Positions 47,194 through 62,135 of a DNA stretch of 64,000 nucleotides are shown one piece after another (the stretch's first letter is position 1; each line of letters starts with the position of its first letter). This DNA comes from Stutzerimonas stutzeri (lineage in GTDB: Bacteria; Pseudomonadota; Gammaproteobacteria; Pseudomonadales; Pseudomonadaceae): assembly GCA_002339675.1 (NCBI GenBank), contig DDKB01000008.1, positions 310,001-374,000 on the forward strand, written 5' to 3'. The notes below the pieces were generated by a model. It did not search any database and had not been told where the DNA came from. It worked only from the letters and a program-made list of their open reading frames with translations. The translations under genes were made by a program, and so were the position numbers.

Positions 47194-49264
47194 GCGATGA
47201 ACGCCTCAACCGCCTGGCCCGGGCGGCTGGCCTGTCCATCGACTGGGTCGATGCCGACGGACGCGACCAGCGCGTCAGCCCCGGCGTCCTGCGCAACGTG
47301 CTCGAAGGCCTTGGGCTGGCGGCGCACAGCGATGCCGACATCGAGGCGAGCCTGGAAAAACTGCATGCGAGCAATGGTGACGCCAGCCTGCCGCCGCTGC
47401 TGACCGTCGACCAGGGCGCCGCGCTTGAGCTGGGCCGCCATTTCCCGCCCGGTGCCGCCTACGCCTTGCAGCTTGAAGACGGCTCGCGCCTGAGCGGAAC
47501 GCTGGACGACGAGGCCCGCCTGGCACCGGTGGACACACCCGGCTACCACCACCTCGAAATTGCCGACCGGCAGCTGACCCTGGCCGTCGCGCCACACGCC
47601 TGCCCGCGGGTCGAAGACGTGGCCGGGCCCGACGCCTGGGGCCTCACGGCGCAGCTGTACAGCTTGCGGCGCCCTGGCGACGGCGGCCTCGGCGACACCC
47701 TGGCGCTCGAAGCCCTGGTACGCAACGCCGCAGCGCATGGCGCCGATGCGCTGGGGATCAGCCCGATCCACGCCATGTTCACCGGCAACAGCGGTCAGTA
47801 CAGCCCCTATTCGCCGTCGAGCCGGCTGTTCTTCAACGTGCTGCACAGCGCACCGGAGGCCATTCTCGGCGAAAAGCCGCTGCGCCTGGCCATCGAGTCC
47901 TGCGGCCTGGGCGACGAGTTGCAGCGCCTGGAGCAGCTCGAGCTGATCGACTGGGACGCCGTGTCCCGCACCCGCCAGTGCCTACTGCGTGCGCTCTACG
48001 AGCAGTTCTCCAGCGGCGGCAATGCGCAGAAGGCCGACTTCGACAGCTTCCGTGAAACCGGTGGCGAAGCCCTGGAAAATCATTGCCGGTTCGAGGCCCT
48101 GCACGCGGCACTGCTCACCGCTGAAGGGTATCCCCAGCACTGGCGCGACTGGCCCGAGCAATACCGCACGCCGCAGGACCCGGCGGTCGAGCAGTTCGCC
48201 CGCGAGCATGCCGACGAGATCACCTACTACGCCTTCTGCCAGTGGCTAATTGACCGCGGGCTGGAGCGCGCCCAGAGCGCCGCGCGCAGTGCCGGCATGA
48301 AGATCGGCCTGATCAGCGACCTCGCGGTGGGCGCCGATGGCGGCGGTAGCCAGGCCTGGAGCCGCCAGGACGAGGTCCTCGCGGCGCTGAGCGTCGGCGC
48401 GCCGCCGGACGTCCTGAACCGCCAGGGCCAGAGCTGGGGCATCTCTGCGTTTTCGCCCTGGGGCCTGCGCGAGCATGGCTACCGCGCTTTCATCGAGATG
48501 GTTCGCGCCAACCTGGCCCACGCCGGCGGGATGCGGATCGACCACGTGATGGGGCTGATGCGCCTGTGGGTGATGCCGGCCGGCGCTGGCCCCACCGAAG
48601 GCGCCTACCTGAACTACCCCTTCGACGACCTGCTCAGGCTGCTGTCGCTGGAAGCCTGGCGGCGCAATGCGATCATCCTGGGTGAAGACCTTGGCACGGT
48701 CCCGGACGGCTTGCGCGACAAGCTCGCCGACCGCGGGCTGCTGGGCATGCGTGTACTGTTCTTCGAACGCGACCAGCAGGGCCGCTTCACCCCGCCCATG
48801 CACTGGCCGCGCAGCGCGCTGGCAACCACCACCACCCATGACCTGCCAACCATCCACGGGTGGTGGAAGGCCCACGACATCGACTGGCGGATCAAGGTTG
48901 GCCAGAACCAGGAAGACGAGCGGCCCGCTCAGTTGCAGGAGCGTGAGCGCGAACGGACCGGCCTGCTGCGCCTGCTGCGCGAGCACGTGCCGAACGTCGA
49001 GGGCGACCTGCATGACCCGGCGGTGCTGGCCGAGGCCTGCGCCGCATTTATCGGCGGCACGCCGGCGCCGCTGGCGCTGTTTCCGGTCGAGGACGCGCTT
49101 TGTCTGCTGGAGCAGCCGAACATGCCGGGTACCACCGACACCCATCCCAACTGGCGCCGCCGCTACCCGGGCGACAGCGCCACCCTGCTCGACGAGCCAG
49201 CCTGTGCGCAACGCCTGCAGCTGCTGGCCGATGCGCGACGGCAGAACACTGGACGTACCGATCG

Positions 49265-49268
<4 letters not shown>
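47190..49268 (+). CDS. malQ: 4-alpha-glucanotransferase (amylomaltase)
   Basis: A 692-residue GH77 enzyme that transfers maltooligosyl units between glucans, tuning chain length for TreY and GlgX. Conserved stretches are PIHAMFTGNSGQYSPYSPSS, the nucleophile Asp in MRIDHVMGL, the acid/base Glu in ILGEDLGTVP and TTTTHDLPTIHGWW. The N-terminal 130 residues are a bacterial-type extension. Overlaps both neighbours by four bases. Confidence 0.95.
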
Positions 49269-52073
<2,805 letters not shown>

Positions 52074-52081
<8 letters not shown>

Positions 52082-52460
52082 AGACGAGCAGCGCATCCGC
52101 GAATTCGCATACGACATCTGGGTATCCGAAGGCCGCCCCCATGGCCAGGATGAACGCCACTGGGAGATGGCCCGCAAGCTGGTGGAAGCCGAGCAGAACG
52201 GCGCCACCGTCGCCAAACCGACCAGCCGTGCGCGCAAGACGGCGACCAAGCCTACCGATGCGACGCCCGTCGCCAAGCCGACCAAGGCCGTGAAAGCGCC
52301 CAAGGAGCCGGCCGACGCCAAGGACGTCAAGCCCGCCAAGGCTGCTGCCGCCGCCAAGGGTTCTGCCCGGCCCAAGGCCAAGGCGGACACCGAGGCCGCC
52401 GAAGGCACGCCGGCTGGCGTCAAGAAGACCGGTACACAGCGAGCCAAGAAAGACAGCTGA
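52074..52460 (+). CDS. DUF2934 protein with Lys/Ala/Pro-rich tail
   Basis: A 128-residue protein with an N-terminal DUF2934 domain (IREFAYDIWVSEGRPHGQDERHW region, first 45 residues) and a basic low-complexity tail of KPT, KAVK and KPAKA-like repeats resembling histone-like tails. Function unknown. It overlaps the treY end by eight bases and lies between treY and glgX, so it is part of the glycogen/trehalose operon. GGAGAA precedes its ATG. Confidence 0.82.
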
Positions 52461-52562
52461 ACGCAACACCTCGCGACACCCGCCCTGTCCCGGCTAGCCA
52501 CGCCGGGCCGCGGCTCCCTATTGCCTTGCACTGCGCTAGCACGAGCTGCCATCGGAGATTCC

Positions 52563-54716
<2,154 letters not shown>

Positions 54717-54730
54717 CCCCACTCCCGCAC

Positions 54731-54767
54731 GGCCGGTCCCGCCTGGGCCGGCCTTGCGGGACCGGCC
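54731..54767. repeat. Strong 12-bp hairpin after glgX
   Basis: A perfect inverted repeat GGCCGGTCCCGC (54731-54742) and GCGGGACCGGCC (54756-54767) around a 13-base loop, 14 bases past the glgX stop. There is no T run after it, so it is not a classic terminator. It may protect the long operon mRNA from 3' decay, or act with Rho. Confidence 0.6.
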
Positions 54768-54942
54768 TGGGCCCCGCAGCGGAGCAACTGCGTCGGCCCC
54801 GGCTCAATCCTTCGATCGATCGCGACGTGCGGTAGTGAACCCTGTCACGCGTCCCCAGTCCCAACCCCAGCGCGGCATCACCCACCCCGACGGATCTGTT
54901 CCTGCCGGCCGCAGGCAGGTTGTCTCATCCGTGACGGATCAC

Positions 54943-55806
54943 ATGCTTATGGCTTCGACCCGGCTGACCCTCGCCCTCGCTCTGCTGCCCTTCTGCTTCG
55001 CCTCGCCCCTGCCGGCGCTTGCCGGTGGCGCCATCACCAACGCAACCCTGCCAACCGGCAAACCAGGCACGGTCCGGCTGTTCGTCAACCGGGTCGGGGG
55101 CGGCAAGGCCATGGAGGTGCACAACGACACCGACGTGCCGGTAGAGGCGGTGCTGCGCCTGACGCGGATGGTCAACGTGACGGGCGTGGGCAAGGGCGTG
55201 ATCCGCCAGACGGTGCCGGCACGCACCCGGCTGCGTATCGCCACGCTGCGCAAGCGCCAGCCCGGCTACCCGCTGATGTACCAGCAGTCGTTCAGTTATT
55301 CGCTGATCTACTCACCCGAGCCGGGCAAGCAGGGTTCGGTCGGCGGTCATGCCTACGCCTTGCCGTGGCGCGGCGGTCCCTTCCACATCTCCCAGGGTGC
55401 CGGCGGCGACTACAGCCACACCTCGCCGAAGGGCCGTTATGCCGTGGACATCGCCATGCCGGAGGGTACGCCCATCGTGGCAGCCCGCGCGGGCACGGTG
55501 CTGAGGGTCCGCAACAGCCAGATCGGCCACTACCCCGATCCGGCCGGCAATTTCGTGCGTATTCAGCACTCCGACGGCACCCACAGCGCTTACCTGCACC
55601 TCAAGCGCGGCTCGGTGCAGGTCAAGCCGGGCCAGCAGGTGGCGGCCGGCACGATGCTGGGGCGCTCCGGCAACACCGGGCGCAGCACCGGGCCGCACCT
55701 GCACTTCGTGGTGCAGAAGCCCTATGGTGAGTCCATGGTGTCGATCCCCTTCCGCTTCGACCGGCCGGTGGAAGCGGCGTCCGAGCTGGCGCGCAACGAC
55801 CCGTAG
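54943..55806 (+). CDS. Exported M23-family (LytM-type) peptidase
   Basis: A 287-residue protein with a signal peptide (about 1-28, ending ALA-GG), a beta-rich middle part and a C-terminal M23 domain (about 150-270). The zinc ligands are His and Asp in GDYSHTSPKGRYAVDIAMP and the final His in GPHLHFVV. It may cut peptidoglycan cross-bridges or serve as a cell-wall hydrolase. ATG 54943 is the likely start, with GTG 54931 and ATG 54949 as alternatives. Confidence 0.87.
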   Translation: MLMASTRLTLALALLPFCFASPLPALAGGAITNATLPTGKPGTVRLFVNRVGGGKAMEVHNDTDVPVEAVLRLTRMVNVTGVGKGVIRQTVPARTRLRIATLRKRQPGYPLMYQQSFSYSLIYSPEPGKQGSVGGHAYALPWRGGPFHISQGAGGDYSHTSPKGRYAVDIAMPEGTPIVAARAGTVLRVRNSQIGHYPDPAGNFVRIQHSDGTHSAYLHLKRGSVQVKPGQQVAAGTMLGRSGNTGRSTGPHLHFVVQKPYGESMVSIPFRFDRPVEAASELARNDP

Positions 55807-55821
55807 CGCCGTCTGGTCGAG

Positions 55822-56652
55822 TCAACCGAACTGGAACGCGGACAACCTGGTGTGCATCACCCGGTCGCTGAAGGTGCGACGACCGGTGCTCTCCAGGCCG
55901 GCGCCGGCGGCAACCAGCAGCGGCAACAGATGCTCTTCGGCCCGTGGCGGATGGCACAGGCGCGCCGACGGCGCCTCCTCCCAGCGCGCCAGCAGCGCAT
56001 CCCGCTCCCCGGCCGGCGCGCTCACCGCATCGGTCAACCACTGGTCGAAGGCATCGGAAATGGGCGCGAAGCGCGGATCGCCGTAGCCGCGCATGTTGTG
56101 AAAGCTCATCCCACTGCCAACGATCAGCACCCCCTCCTCGCGCAGCGGCGCGATAGCACGGCCGATGGCCAGGTGCGCCGCCGGGTCGAGATCGGCGCGC
56201 AGCGACAGCTGCACCACCGGCACTTCGGCTTCCGGAAACATCAGCTTCAGCGGAATGAAGGCGCCATGGTCGAAACCACGGCGCTTGTCCTGCTGCGCAG
56301 CGACCCCGGCCCCCGCGAGCAGTTCGACCAGGCGCGCGGCAAGCGCCGGATCACCCGGGGCGGGGTAGCGCAGCTGATAGGTGTGGGGCGGAAAGCCGTT
56401 GTAGTCATAGATCAGTTCCGGCGCCGGGTTGGCGGTCACGCTGACGGCGCTTTCCAGCCAGTGCCCTGACACCAGGACGATCGCCTTCGGCCGCTGCGCC
56501 AGGGTCGCGGCAATGCCCTTGAGGTACGCGGCCATGCTGTCCCAGGCGTCGGCGGGGTTCCAGTCCATAAAGAAACAGGGGCCGGCGCCATGGGGCACGA
56601 ACAGGGCCGGCATCGGCGCGGCGGCGGTCGAATGAGGGTTATCGGTAGTCAT
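55822..56652 (-). CDS. Class III extradiol dioxygenase (YgiD/DODA type)
   Basis: A 276-residue single-domain, LigB-like metalloenzyme that cleaves catechol-type rings. Likely metal ligands are His in FVPHGAG, His of SGHWLES and His in RGFDHGAF; the later GSGMSFHNMR and EEHLLPLLVAAGA are typical for the YgiD/DOPA-dioxygenase group. The natural substrate is unknown. ATG 56652 has GGAGGA 7 bases upstream. It diverges from a LysR gene 101 bases away, which probably regulates it. Confidence 0.88.
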   Translation of the reverse strand: MTTDNPHSTAAAPMPALFVPHGAGPCFFMDWNPADAWDSMAAYLKGIAATLAQRPKAIVLVSGHWLESAVSVTANPAPELIYDYNGFPPHTYQLRYPAPGDPALAARLVELLAGAGVAAQQDKRRGFDHGAFIPLKLMFPEAEVPVVQLSLRADLDPAAHLAIGRAIAPLREEGVLIVGSGMSFHNMRGYGDPRFAPISDAFDQWLTDAVSAPAGERDALLARWEEAPSARLCHPPRAEEHLLPLLVAAGAGLESTGRRTFSDRVMHTRLSAFQFG

Positions 56653-56753
56653 GAGCGGGTCCTCCAATGAATGCGTCCAGTATGGATTACACTCGTTTTA
56701 GCCAGAACACGGCATTCATAGCCAAGAGTTCCCATCGGGAGTAGGAGATCGTC

Positions 56754-57671
56754 ATGCTCGACCGTGTAACCAGCATGCGCGTGTTCAGCCGCGCCGCCAG
56801 CGCCGGCAGCCTCTCCGCCGCGGGCCGCCAGCTGGGCCTGTCTCCGGCAATGGCGACCAAGCATGTGGATGCCCTCGAGGCACGCCTGGGGGTCAAGCTG
56901 TTCCACCGCAGCACACGCCGCCTGACGCTCACCGCGGCCGGCAGCAGCTACCTGGAGGCTTGCCTGCGGATCCTGCCGGAAATCGACGAAGCCGAAGCCG
57001 GCGCCGCGTCCCTGCGGATCGAGGCCTCCGGTCTGTTGCGCATGAACGTGCCGTTGTCCTTTGGTACGCGCTACATCGCGCCGCTGATCCCGGCGTTCAC
57101 CGAGCGCCACCCGGCGGTGACCCTCGAGCTGGGCCTGACCGACAGCCAGGTCGACCTGATCGACGGCCACTGGGACATGGCGGTGCGCATCGGACGCCTG
57201 GCCGACAGCCCGTTGCAGGCGCGGCGCCTGGCTGACTGCCCGATGCGGGTGTGCGCCTCGCCGAGCTACCTGGCCCGCCACGGAACGCCGCGGCGAGTCG
57301 TCGACCTGGCCCGGCACAACTGCCTCGGCTACAGCCTCTCGACCCTGCTCGGCCGCGAATGGACGTTTGGCGCAGCCGGCGAATACAGCGTGCCGGTGCA
57401 GGGCTCGCTGGTGGCCAACAACGGCGAAGCCCTGGTGGCGGCCGCGGTGGGCGGCCTGGGCCTGGTCTACCAGCCGCTGTTCATCGTCGACGCCGCGCTG
57501 CGCCGCGGCGAACTGGTCACGCTGGACCTGGACCAACCGACTCTGAGCGTCGGCGGTATCCATGTGGTGTACCCGCCCGACCGGCGTCCGCCGGCCAAGC
57601 TCCGGGCGATGATCGACTACCTGGTCGAGGCATTCGCCGCCGAACCGCCCTGGAGCGCCGGTACGGGCTAA
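56754..57671 (+). CDS. LysR-family transcriptional regulator
   Basis: A 305-residue regulator with an N-terminal helix-turn-helix (about 5-62, SLSAAGRQLGLSPAMATKHV) and a substrate-binding-like domain. It belongs to the CrgA-like group. It is divergent from the extradiol dioxygenase gene and is its most likely controller. A GGGAGTAGGAGATC leader gives a good ribosome site. Confidence 0.9.
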   Translation: MLDRVTSMRVFSRAASAGSLSAAGRQLGLSPAMATKHVDALEARLGVKLFHRSTRRLTLTAAGSSYLEACLRILPEIDEAEAGAASLRIEASGLLRMNVPLSFGTRYIAPLIPAFTERHPAVTLELGLTDSQVDLIDGHWDMAVRIGRLADSPLQARRLADCPMRVCASPSYLARHGTPRRVVDLARHNCLGYSLSTLLGREWTFGAAGEYSVPVQGSLVANNGEALVAAAVGGLGLVYQPLFIVDAALRRGELVTLDLDQPTLSVGGIHVVYPPDRRPPAKLRAMIDYLVEAFAAEPPWSAGTG

Positions 57672-57907
57672 CCCGGCGCCACCGCGGCCCGGCGAAAAAA
57701 AGATGAACCGCAATAGCCGCCATCAGTCCGAATGAAGGAGCTGTCGTGTGTCACCGCGCGCCCCGGAGCGCCCGGCTGCACGACCACGATCCCCGGATCA
57801 CAGGCCCCGCCCGGTTGGCGGGCGCACTGGCAGGACTGTCATTCACCCATTCAGGCCGCTCGCCGCCCCGCCCTGCCCGGCACGACCGGCCCGTTTATGG
57901 AGACGCC

Positions 57908-59170
57908 ATGAAAGCTGTTGTCTATCACGATGTGGGCGATATCCGCCTCGACGATGTCGCCGACCCCCGTATCGAAGCGCCGACCGATGCCATCGTGCGG
58001 ATCACCGCCTCGGCCATCTGTGGCACCGACCTGCACTTCGTGCGCGGCACCTTCAGCGGCATGAAGAAGGGCACCATCCTCGGCCACGAGGCGGTGGGCA
58101 TCGTCGAGGAACTCGGCGACGACGTGCGCAACCTACAGGTAGGTGACCGCGTGGTGATCCCCTCCACCATCGCCTGCGGCAACTGCAGCTATTGCCGCGC
58201 CGGCTATTTCGCCCAGTGCGACGTGGCCAACCCCAACGGCAAGGAGGCGGGCACGGCCTTCTACGGCGGCCCGGCAGCCACCGGCCCGTTTCACGGCCTG
58301 CAGGCCGAAAAGGCGCGCATTCCCTTCGCCAACATCGGCCTGGTGAAATTGCCGGCCGAGGTCAGCGATGACCAGGCGATCCTCCTGTCCGACATTTTCC
58401 CCACCGGTTACTTCGGTGCCGAAATGGCCGAGATCGAGCCCGGCGACAGCGTGGCCGTGTTCGGCTGCGGGCCGGTCGGCCAGTTCGCCATCGCCAGCGC
58501 CAAGCTGCTCGGTGCCGGCCGCGTGTTCGCCATCGACCAGTTCGAGGACCGCCTGCGGATGGCCCGTGACCAGGGTGCCGAGATCATCGACTTCAACCGC
58601 GAGGACCCGGTGGAGACGCTCAAGCGCCTCACCGGCGGCATCGGCGTGGACCGTGTGATCGACGCCGTGGGTATCGACGCCGAGCACGGCTGCTGCGGGG
58701 GCAAGCCGGCAGACGGCGCCAGGACCAACCAGAAGGCCCAGTGGGAGCCAGGCGATGCCCCGTTCCAGGCGCTCGAGTGGGCGGTGCAGAGCCTGGCCAA
58801 GGCCGGCACCCTGTCGATCATCGGGGTCTATCCGCCGGATGCGATGACCTTTCCCATCGGCATGGCGATGAACAAGAACATCACCATGAACATGGGCAAC
58901 TGCCACCACCGCAAGTACATCCCGCGGCTGATCGAGATGATTCAGGCCCGGCGCATCGACCCGGCGAAGATCCTCACCCAGGTCAAGCCGATGACCGACG
59001 CGATCGCCGCCTTCGAGGCCTTCGACCGTCGCGAGCGCGGCTGGATCAAGGTCGAATTGCAGCCCCAGGGCGCCGGGTCAGGCGGCAAGTCGGTGGACAA
59101 CCGGGTCGACAAGGCGGTGGCCGACACCTTCCCGGCGAGTGACCCGACCAGCATGCAGGATCCGAGCTAG
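57908..59170 (+). CDS. Zinc-dependent alcohol/aldehyde dehydrogenase with an ASDP tail
   Basis: A 420-residue zinc MDR dehydrogenase. The catalytic zinc ligands Cys in SAICGTDLHFVRG and His/Glu in LGHEAVG are present, as is the four-cysteine structural zinc loop CGNCSYCRAGYFAQC. The Rossmann loop is GCGPVGQFA. It resembles the glutathione-independent formaldehyde dehydrogenase branch, but substrate is not certain. The last 25 residues (from GGKSVDNRVDKAVADTFPAS) form a short tail also seen fused to other pseudomonad stress proteins. It starts the five-gene operon that continues to 63154. Confidence 0.9.
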   Translation: MKAVVYHDVGDIRLDDVADPRIEAPTDAIVRITASAICGTDLHFVRGTFSGMKKGTILGHEAVGIVEELGDDVRNLQVGDRVVIPSTIACGNCSYCRAGYFAQCDVANPNGKEAGTAFYGGPAATGPFHGLQAEKARIPFANIGLVKLPAEVSDDQAILLSDIFPTGYFGAEMAEIEPGDSVAVFGCGPVGQFAIASAKLLGAGRVFAIDQFEDRLRMARDQGAEIIDFNREDPVETLKRLTGGIGVDRVIDAVGIDAEHGCCGGKPADGARTNQKAQWEPGDAPFQALEWAVQSLAKAGTLSIIGVYPPDAMTFPIGMAMNKNITMNMGNCHHRKYIPRLIEMIQARRIDPAKILTQVKPMTDAIAAFEAFDRRERGWIKVELQPQGAGSGGKSVDNRVDKAVADTFPASDPTSMQDPS

Positions 59171-59185
59171 GCGCAGGAGGTCGCG

Positions 59186-60103
59186 ATGGCAGCCATCCAT
59201 ATCGGCATTTCCGGCTGGCGCTACGCACCCTGGCGAGGCGATTTCTACCCCAAGGGCCTGGTGCAGAAGCACGAGCTCTGGTTCGCCTCGCGCGCCGTGA
59301 ACAGCATCGAGATCAACGGCTCGTTCTACGCCCTGCAACGGCCCGAGCTGTACGCCGCCTGGTACGAGGAAACGCCCAAGCACTTCGTGTTCAGCGTCAA
59401 GGCGCCGCGCTTCATCACCCACGTGCGCCGGCTGCGCGAGGTGGAAAAGCCGCTCGCCAATTTCTTCGCCTCCGGGGTGCTGGCACTGGAAGACAAGCTC
59501 GGGCCGATCCTCTGGCAGTTCCCGCCCACCTTCAAGTTCGAGGCCGAGCGTTTCGAGGCCTTCCTGGCGCAGTTGCCCCACGACACCGAGGCGGCATTGG
59601 CTCTGGCCAGGCAGTGCGAGGCGCGGATGGAGGGTCGCAGTTACCTGCAGACCGGCCGCAAGCGGCGCCTGCGGCATGCCGTGGAGATCCGCCACGAGAG
59701 CTTCGTCGACCCGGCATTCGTGGCCCTGCTGCGCCGCTACAAGGTGGGCCTGGTGATCGCCGATACCGCGGGCAAATGGCCCTATCGCGAGGACCTGACC
59801 AGCGATTTCGTCTACCTGCGGCTGCATGGCGCCGAGCAGCTCTACACCAGCGGCTATACCGACGAGGCGCTGGATCGCTGGGCCGAGCGGATACGCGACT
59901 GGAGCCAGGGCCGGCAACCGGCGGACGCCCACCTGATCTCCACCACCCGACCGGCTGCGCGCAAGCACCGCCAGGTCTACTGCTATTTCGACAACGACGT
60001 GAAGGTCCGGGCCCCCTACGATGCGCGACAGTTGTTGCGCCGGCTCGGGCTGGAGGACGACCTGGAAACCGTTCCAGGCCACCTGGAAGGAGCAAAGGCT
60101 TGA
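59186..60103 (+). CDS. DUF72 (YecE-like) protein
   Basis: A 305-residue TIM-barrel-like protein of the DUF72 family. Visible signature segments include IGISGWRYAPWRGDFYP, NSIEINGSFY, FSVKAPRFITH, ILWQFPPTF and YLRLHG. Catalytic role unknown. It follows the dehydrogenase by 15 bases (AGGAGG ribosome site) and overlaps the next gene at its stop. Confidence 0.88.
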   Translation: MAAIHIGISGWRYAPWRGDFYPKGLVQKHELWFASRAVNSIEINGSFYALQRPELYAAWYEETPKHFVFSVKAPRFITHVRRLREVEKPLANFFASGVLALEDKLGPILWQFPPTFKFEAERFEAFLAQLPHDTEAALALARQCEARMEGRSYLQTGRKRRLRHAVEIRHESFVDPAFVALLRRYKVGLVIADTAGKWPYREDLTSDFVYLRLHGAEQLYTSGYTDEALDRWAERIRDWSQGRQPADAHLISTTRPAARKHRQVYCYFDNDVKVRAPYDARQLLRRLGLEDDLETVPGHLEGAKA

Positions 60104-60903
60104 ACGCGGACAACAACCATCCCCTGGGCAGCAGCGACCTGGACGCCCACATGTCCACCGCGGTGAATTCGGTGCGCCTGCTCACCGTCAATACGCACAA
60201 GGGGTTCACCGCCCTCAACCGGCGCTTCATCCTGCCGGAGCTGCGCGAAGCGGTGCGTGCGGTCTCTGCCGACGTGGTCTTCCTGCAGGAGGTGCTGGGC
60301 ACCCACGAGAAGCACGCGCTGCGTTTCCACGACTGGCCGAACGTGTCGCAGTACGAGTTCCTCGCCGACAGCATCTGGACCGACTTCGCCTACGGCCGCA
60401 ACGCGGTCTATCCCGACGGCGACCACGGCAATGCGCTGCTTTCGAAGTTTCCCATCCTGCGCTACGAGAACCTCGACGTCTCCATCGCCGGGCCGGAGCG
60501 CCGCGGCCTGCTGCACAGCGTGCTGCAGGTACCGGGGCACACCGAATTCCACGCCATCTGCGTGCACCTGGGGCTGCGTGAAGCGCACCGCCAGGAGCAG
60601 CTGCGGCTGCTCTGCGAACTGCTCGATTCGTTGCCGCCCGGTGCCCCGGTAGCGGTGGCCGGCGACTTCAACGACTGGCGCCTGAAGGGCGCCCAGGTGC
60701 TGGATCGCTGCGCCGGCATGCACGAGGTGTTTGCCGTCGCCCACGGCAAGGTGGCCAAGACGTTTCCGGCGCGCTGGCCGATGCTGCGCCTGGACCGCAT
60801 CTACGTGCGCAATGCGACCAGCCATCGCGCGCAGATTCTTGGTAACAAACCCTGGACACACTTGTCGGATCACCTGCCCTTGGCGGTGGAGATACACCTA
60901 TGA
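60100..60903 (+). CDS. Endonuclease/exonuclease/phosphatase (EEP) family protein
   Basis: A 267-residue protein of the DNase I/EEP fold. Motifs are NTHKGF, the Glu of VFLQEVLG, the His of ICVHLGLR, GDFNDW and the final SDHLPLAVEI. Related genes precede clsB in other bacteria (YbhP). It may hydrolyse a phosphodiester in lipid or nucleic acid. The TTG start at 60100 overlaps the DUF72 stop (TTGA) and has AAGGAG 7 bases upstream; ATG 60151 is an alternative giving 250 residues. Confidence 0.85.
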   Translation: MNADNNHPLGSSDLDAHMSTAVNSVRLLTVNTHKGFTALNRRFILPELREAVRAVSADVVFLQEVLGTHEKHALRFHDWPNVSQYEFLADSIWTDFAYGRNAVYPDGDHGNALLSKFPILRYENLDVSIAGPERRGLLHSVLQVPGHTEFHAICVHLGLREAHRQEQLRLLCELLDSLPPGAPVAVAGDFNDWRLKGAQVLDRCAGMHEVFAVAHGKVAKTFPARWPMLRLDRIYVRNATSHRAQILGNKPWTHLSDHLPLAVEIHL

Positions 60904-62135
60904 ATTTTCACTGGAGAGACGGGAATCGTCTTCAGTTGCTGGAAAATGGCGAGGAATTCTTCCCGGCCGTCCTGGAGGCCATCGCGGCCGCAGAAAAGGA
61001 AGTCCTGCTCGAGACCTTCATCTTCTTCAAGGACAAGGTGGGCCACGCCCTGCAGCAGGCCCTGATCGCCGCCGCCGAGCGCGGCGCGAGCGTCGACGTG
61101 ACGGTGGACGGCTACGGCTCGGCGGACCTCGATGGCGAATTCGCCGCGCAGATGACCCGTGCCGGCGTGCGCATCCACATGTTCGACCCCGGCAAGCGAC
61201 TGCTGGGCAAGCGGGTCAACGTATTCAGGCGCATGCATCGAAAGATCGTGGTGGTCGATGGCGAACTGGCATTCATCGGCGGCATCAATTTTTCCGCCGA
61301 TCACCTCGGCGATTTCGGTCCCGAGGCCAAGCAGGACTACGCCATGCGCGTCGAAGGCCCGGTGGTGCACGACATTCACCGCTTCGCCCTGGCCAATATC
61401 GCACCGGCACAGACCAACCGTCGCTGGTGGCACCGCCGCGTCCGCACGCAAAGCAACGGCTTCGTCGGGGCCAGCCGTGGTGAAGCACGCGCACTGCTGG
61501 TCACCCGTGACAACCATAACCACCGAACCGACATCGAGCAGCACTACCTGCAGGCCATACGCGACGCGCGTTCGCGCCTGCTGATCGCCAACGCCTACTT
61601 CTTTCCTGGTTACCGGGTGCTGCGGGAAATCCGTAACGCGGCTCGGCGTGGCGTGCGGGTGCGGCTGATCCTGCAGGGCCAGCCGGACATGCCGATCGCC
61701 AAGTTCGGCGCGCGCATGCTCTACAACTACCTGATGAGCGATGGCGTCGAGATTCACGAATACTGCCGGCGCCCGCTGCACGGCAAGGTGGCGCTGGTTG
61801 ACTACGAATGGTCGACGGTAGGCTCGAGCAATCTCGATCCGCTGAGCCTGTCGCTTAACCTTGAGGCCAACCTGATCATTCGCGACCACAGCTTCAACCG
61901 CCAGCTGCACGAGAACCTCGACAACCTGTTGCAGAACGACTGCCGCCGCATCCCGCTCGAACGTATTGTGCGCGGCTACTGGTGGCGGGCGCCGCTGGCG
62001 TTTGTGATCTTCCATTTCCTGCGGCATTTTCCGCAGCTGGTGGGGCTCTTCCCGGCCCACCGGCCCAAACTGGAACTGCTCGATCCGGAACCGTTGGAGC
62101 CCAACCCGGCGCCGCTGCACCGAGAGCAGCAATGA
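60900..62135 (+). CDS. clsB: Cardiolipin synthase B
   Basis: A 411-residue phospholipase D-superfamily enzyme that forms cardiolipin (or phosphatidylglycerol) from phospholipids. The two HKD motifs are HRKIVVVDGELAFIGGIN and HGKVALVDYEWSTVGSSN. It has no long N-terminal membrane helix, as in ClsB. Order EEP-clsB-ybhN equals the ybhP-clsB-ybhN order in E. coli. It overlaps both neighbours by four bases. Confidence 0.93.
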   Translation: MNFHWRDGNRLQLLENGEEFFPAVLEAIAAAEKEVLLETFIFFKDKVGHALQQALIAAAERGASVDVTVDGYGSADLDGEFAAQMTRAGVRIHMFDPGKRLLGKRVNVFRRMHRKIVVVDGELAFIGGINFSADHLGDFGPEAKQDYAMRVEGPVVHDIHRFALANIAPAQTNRRWWHRRVRTQSNGFVGASRGEARALLVTRDNHNHRTDIEQHYLQAIRDARSRLLIANAYFFPGYRVLREIRNAARRGVRVRLILQGQPDMPIAKFGARMLYNYLMSDGVEIHEYCRRPLHGKVALVDYEWSTVGSSNLDPLSLSLNLEANLIIRDHSFNRQLHENLDNLLQNDCRRIPLERIVRGYWWRAPLAFVIFHFLRHFPQLVGLFPAHRPKLELLDPEPLEPNPAPLHREQQ

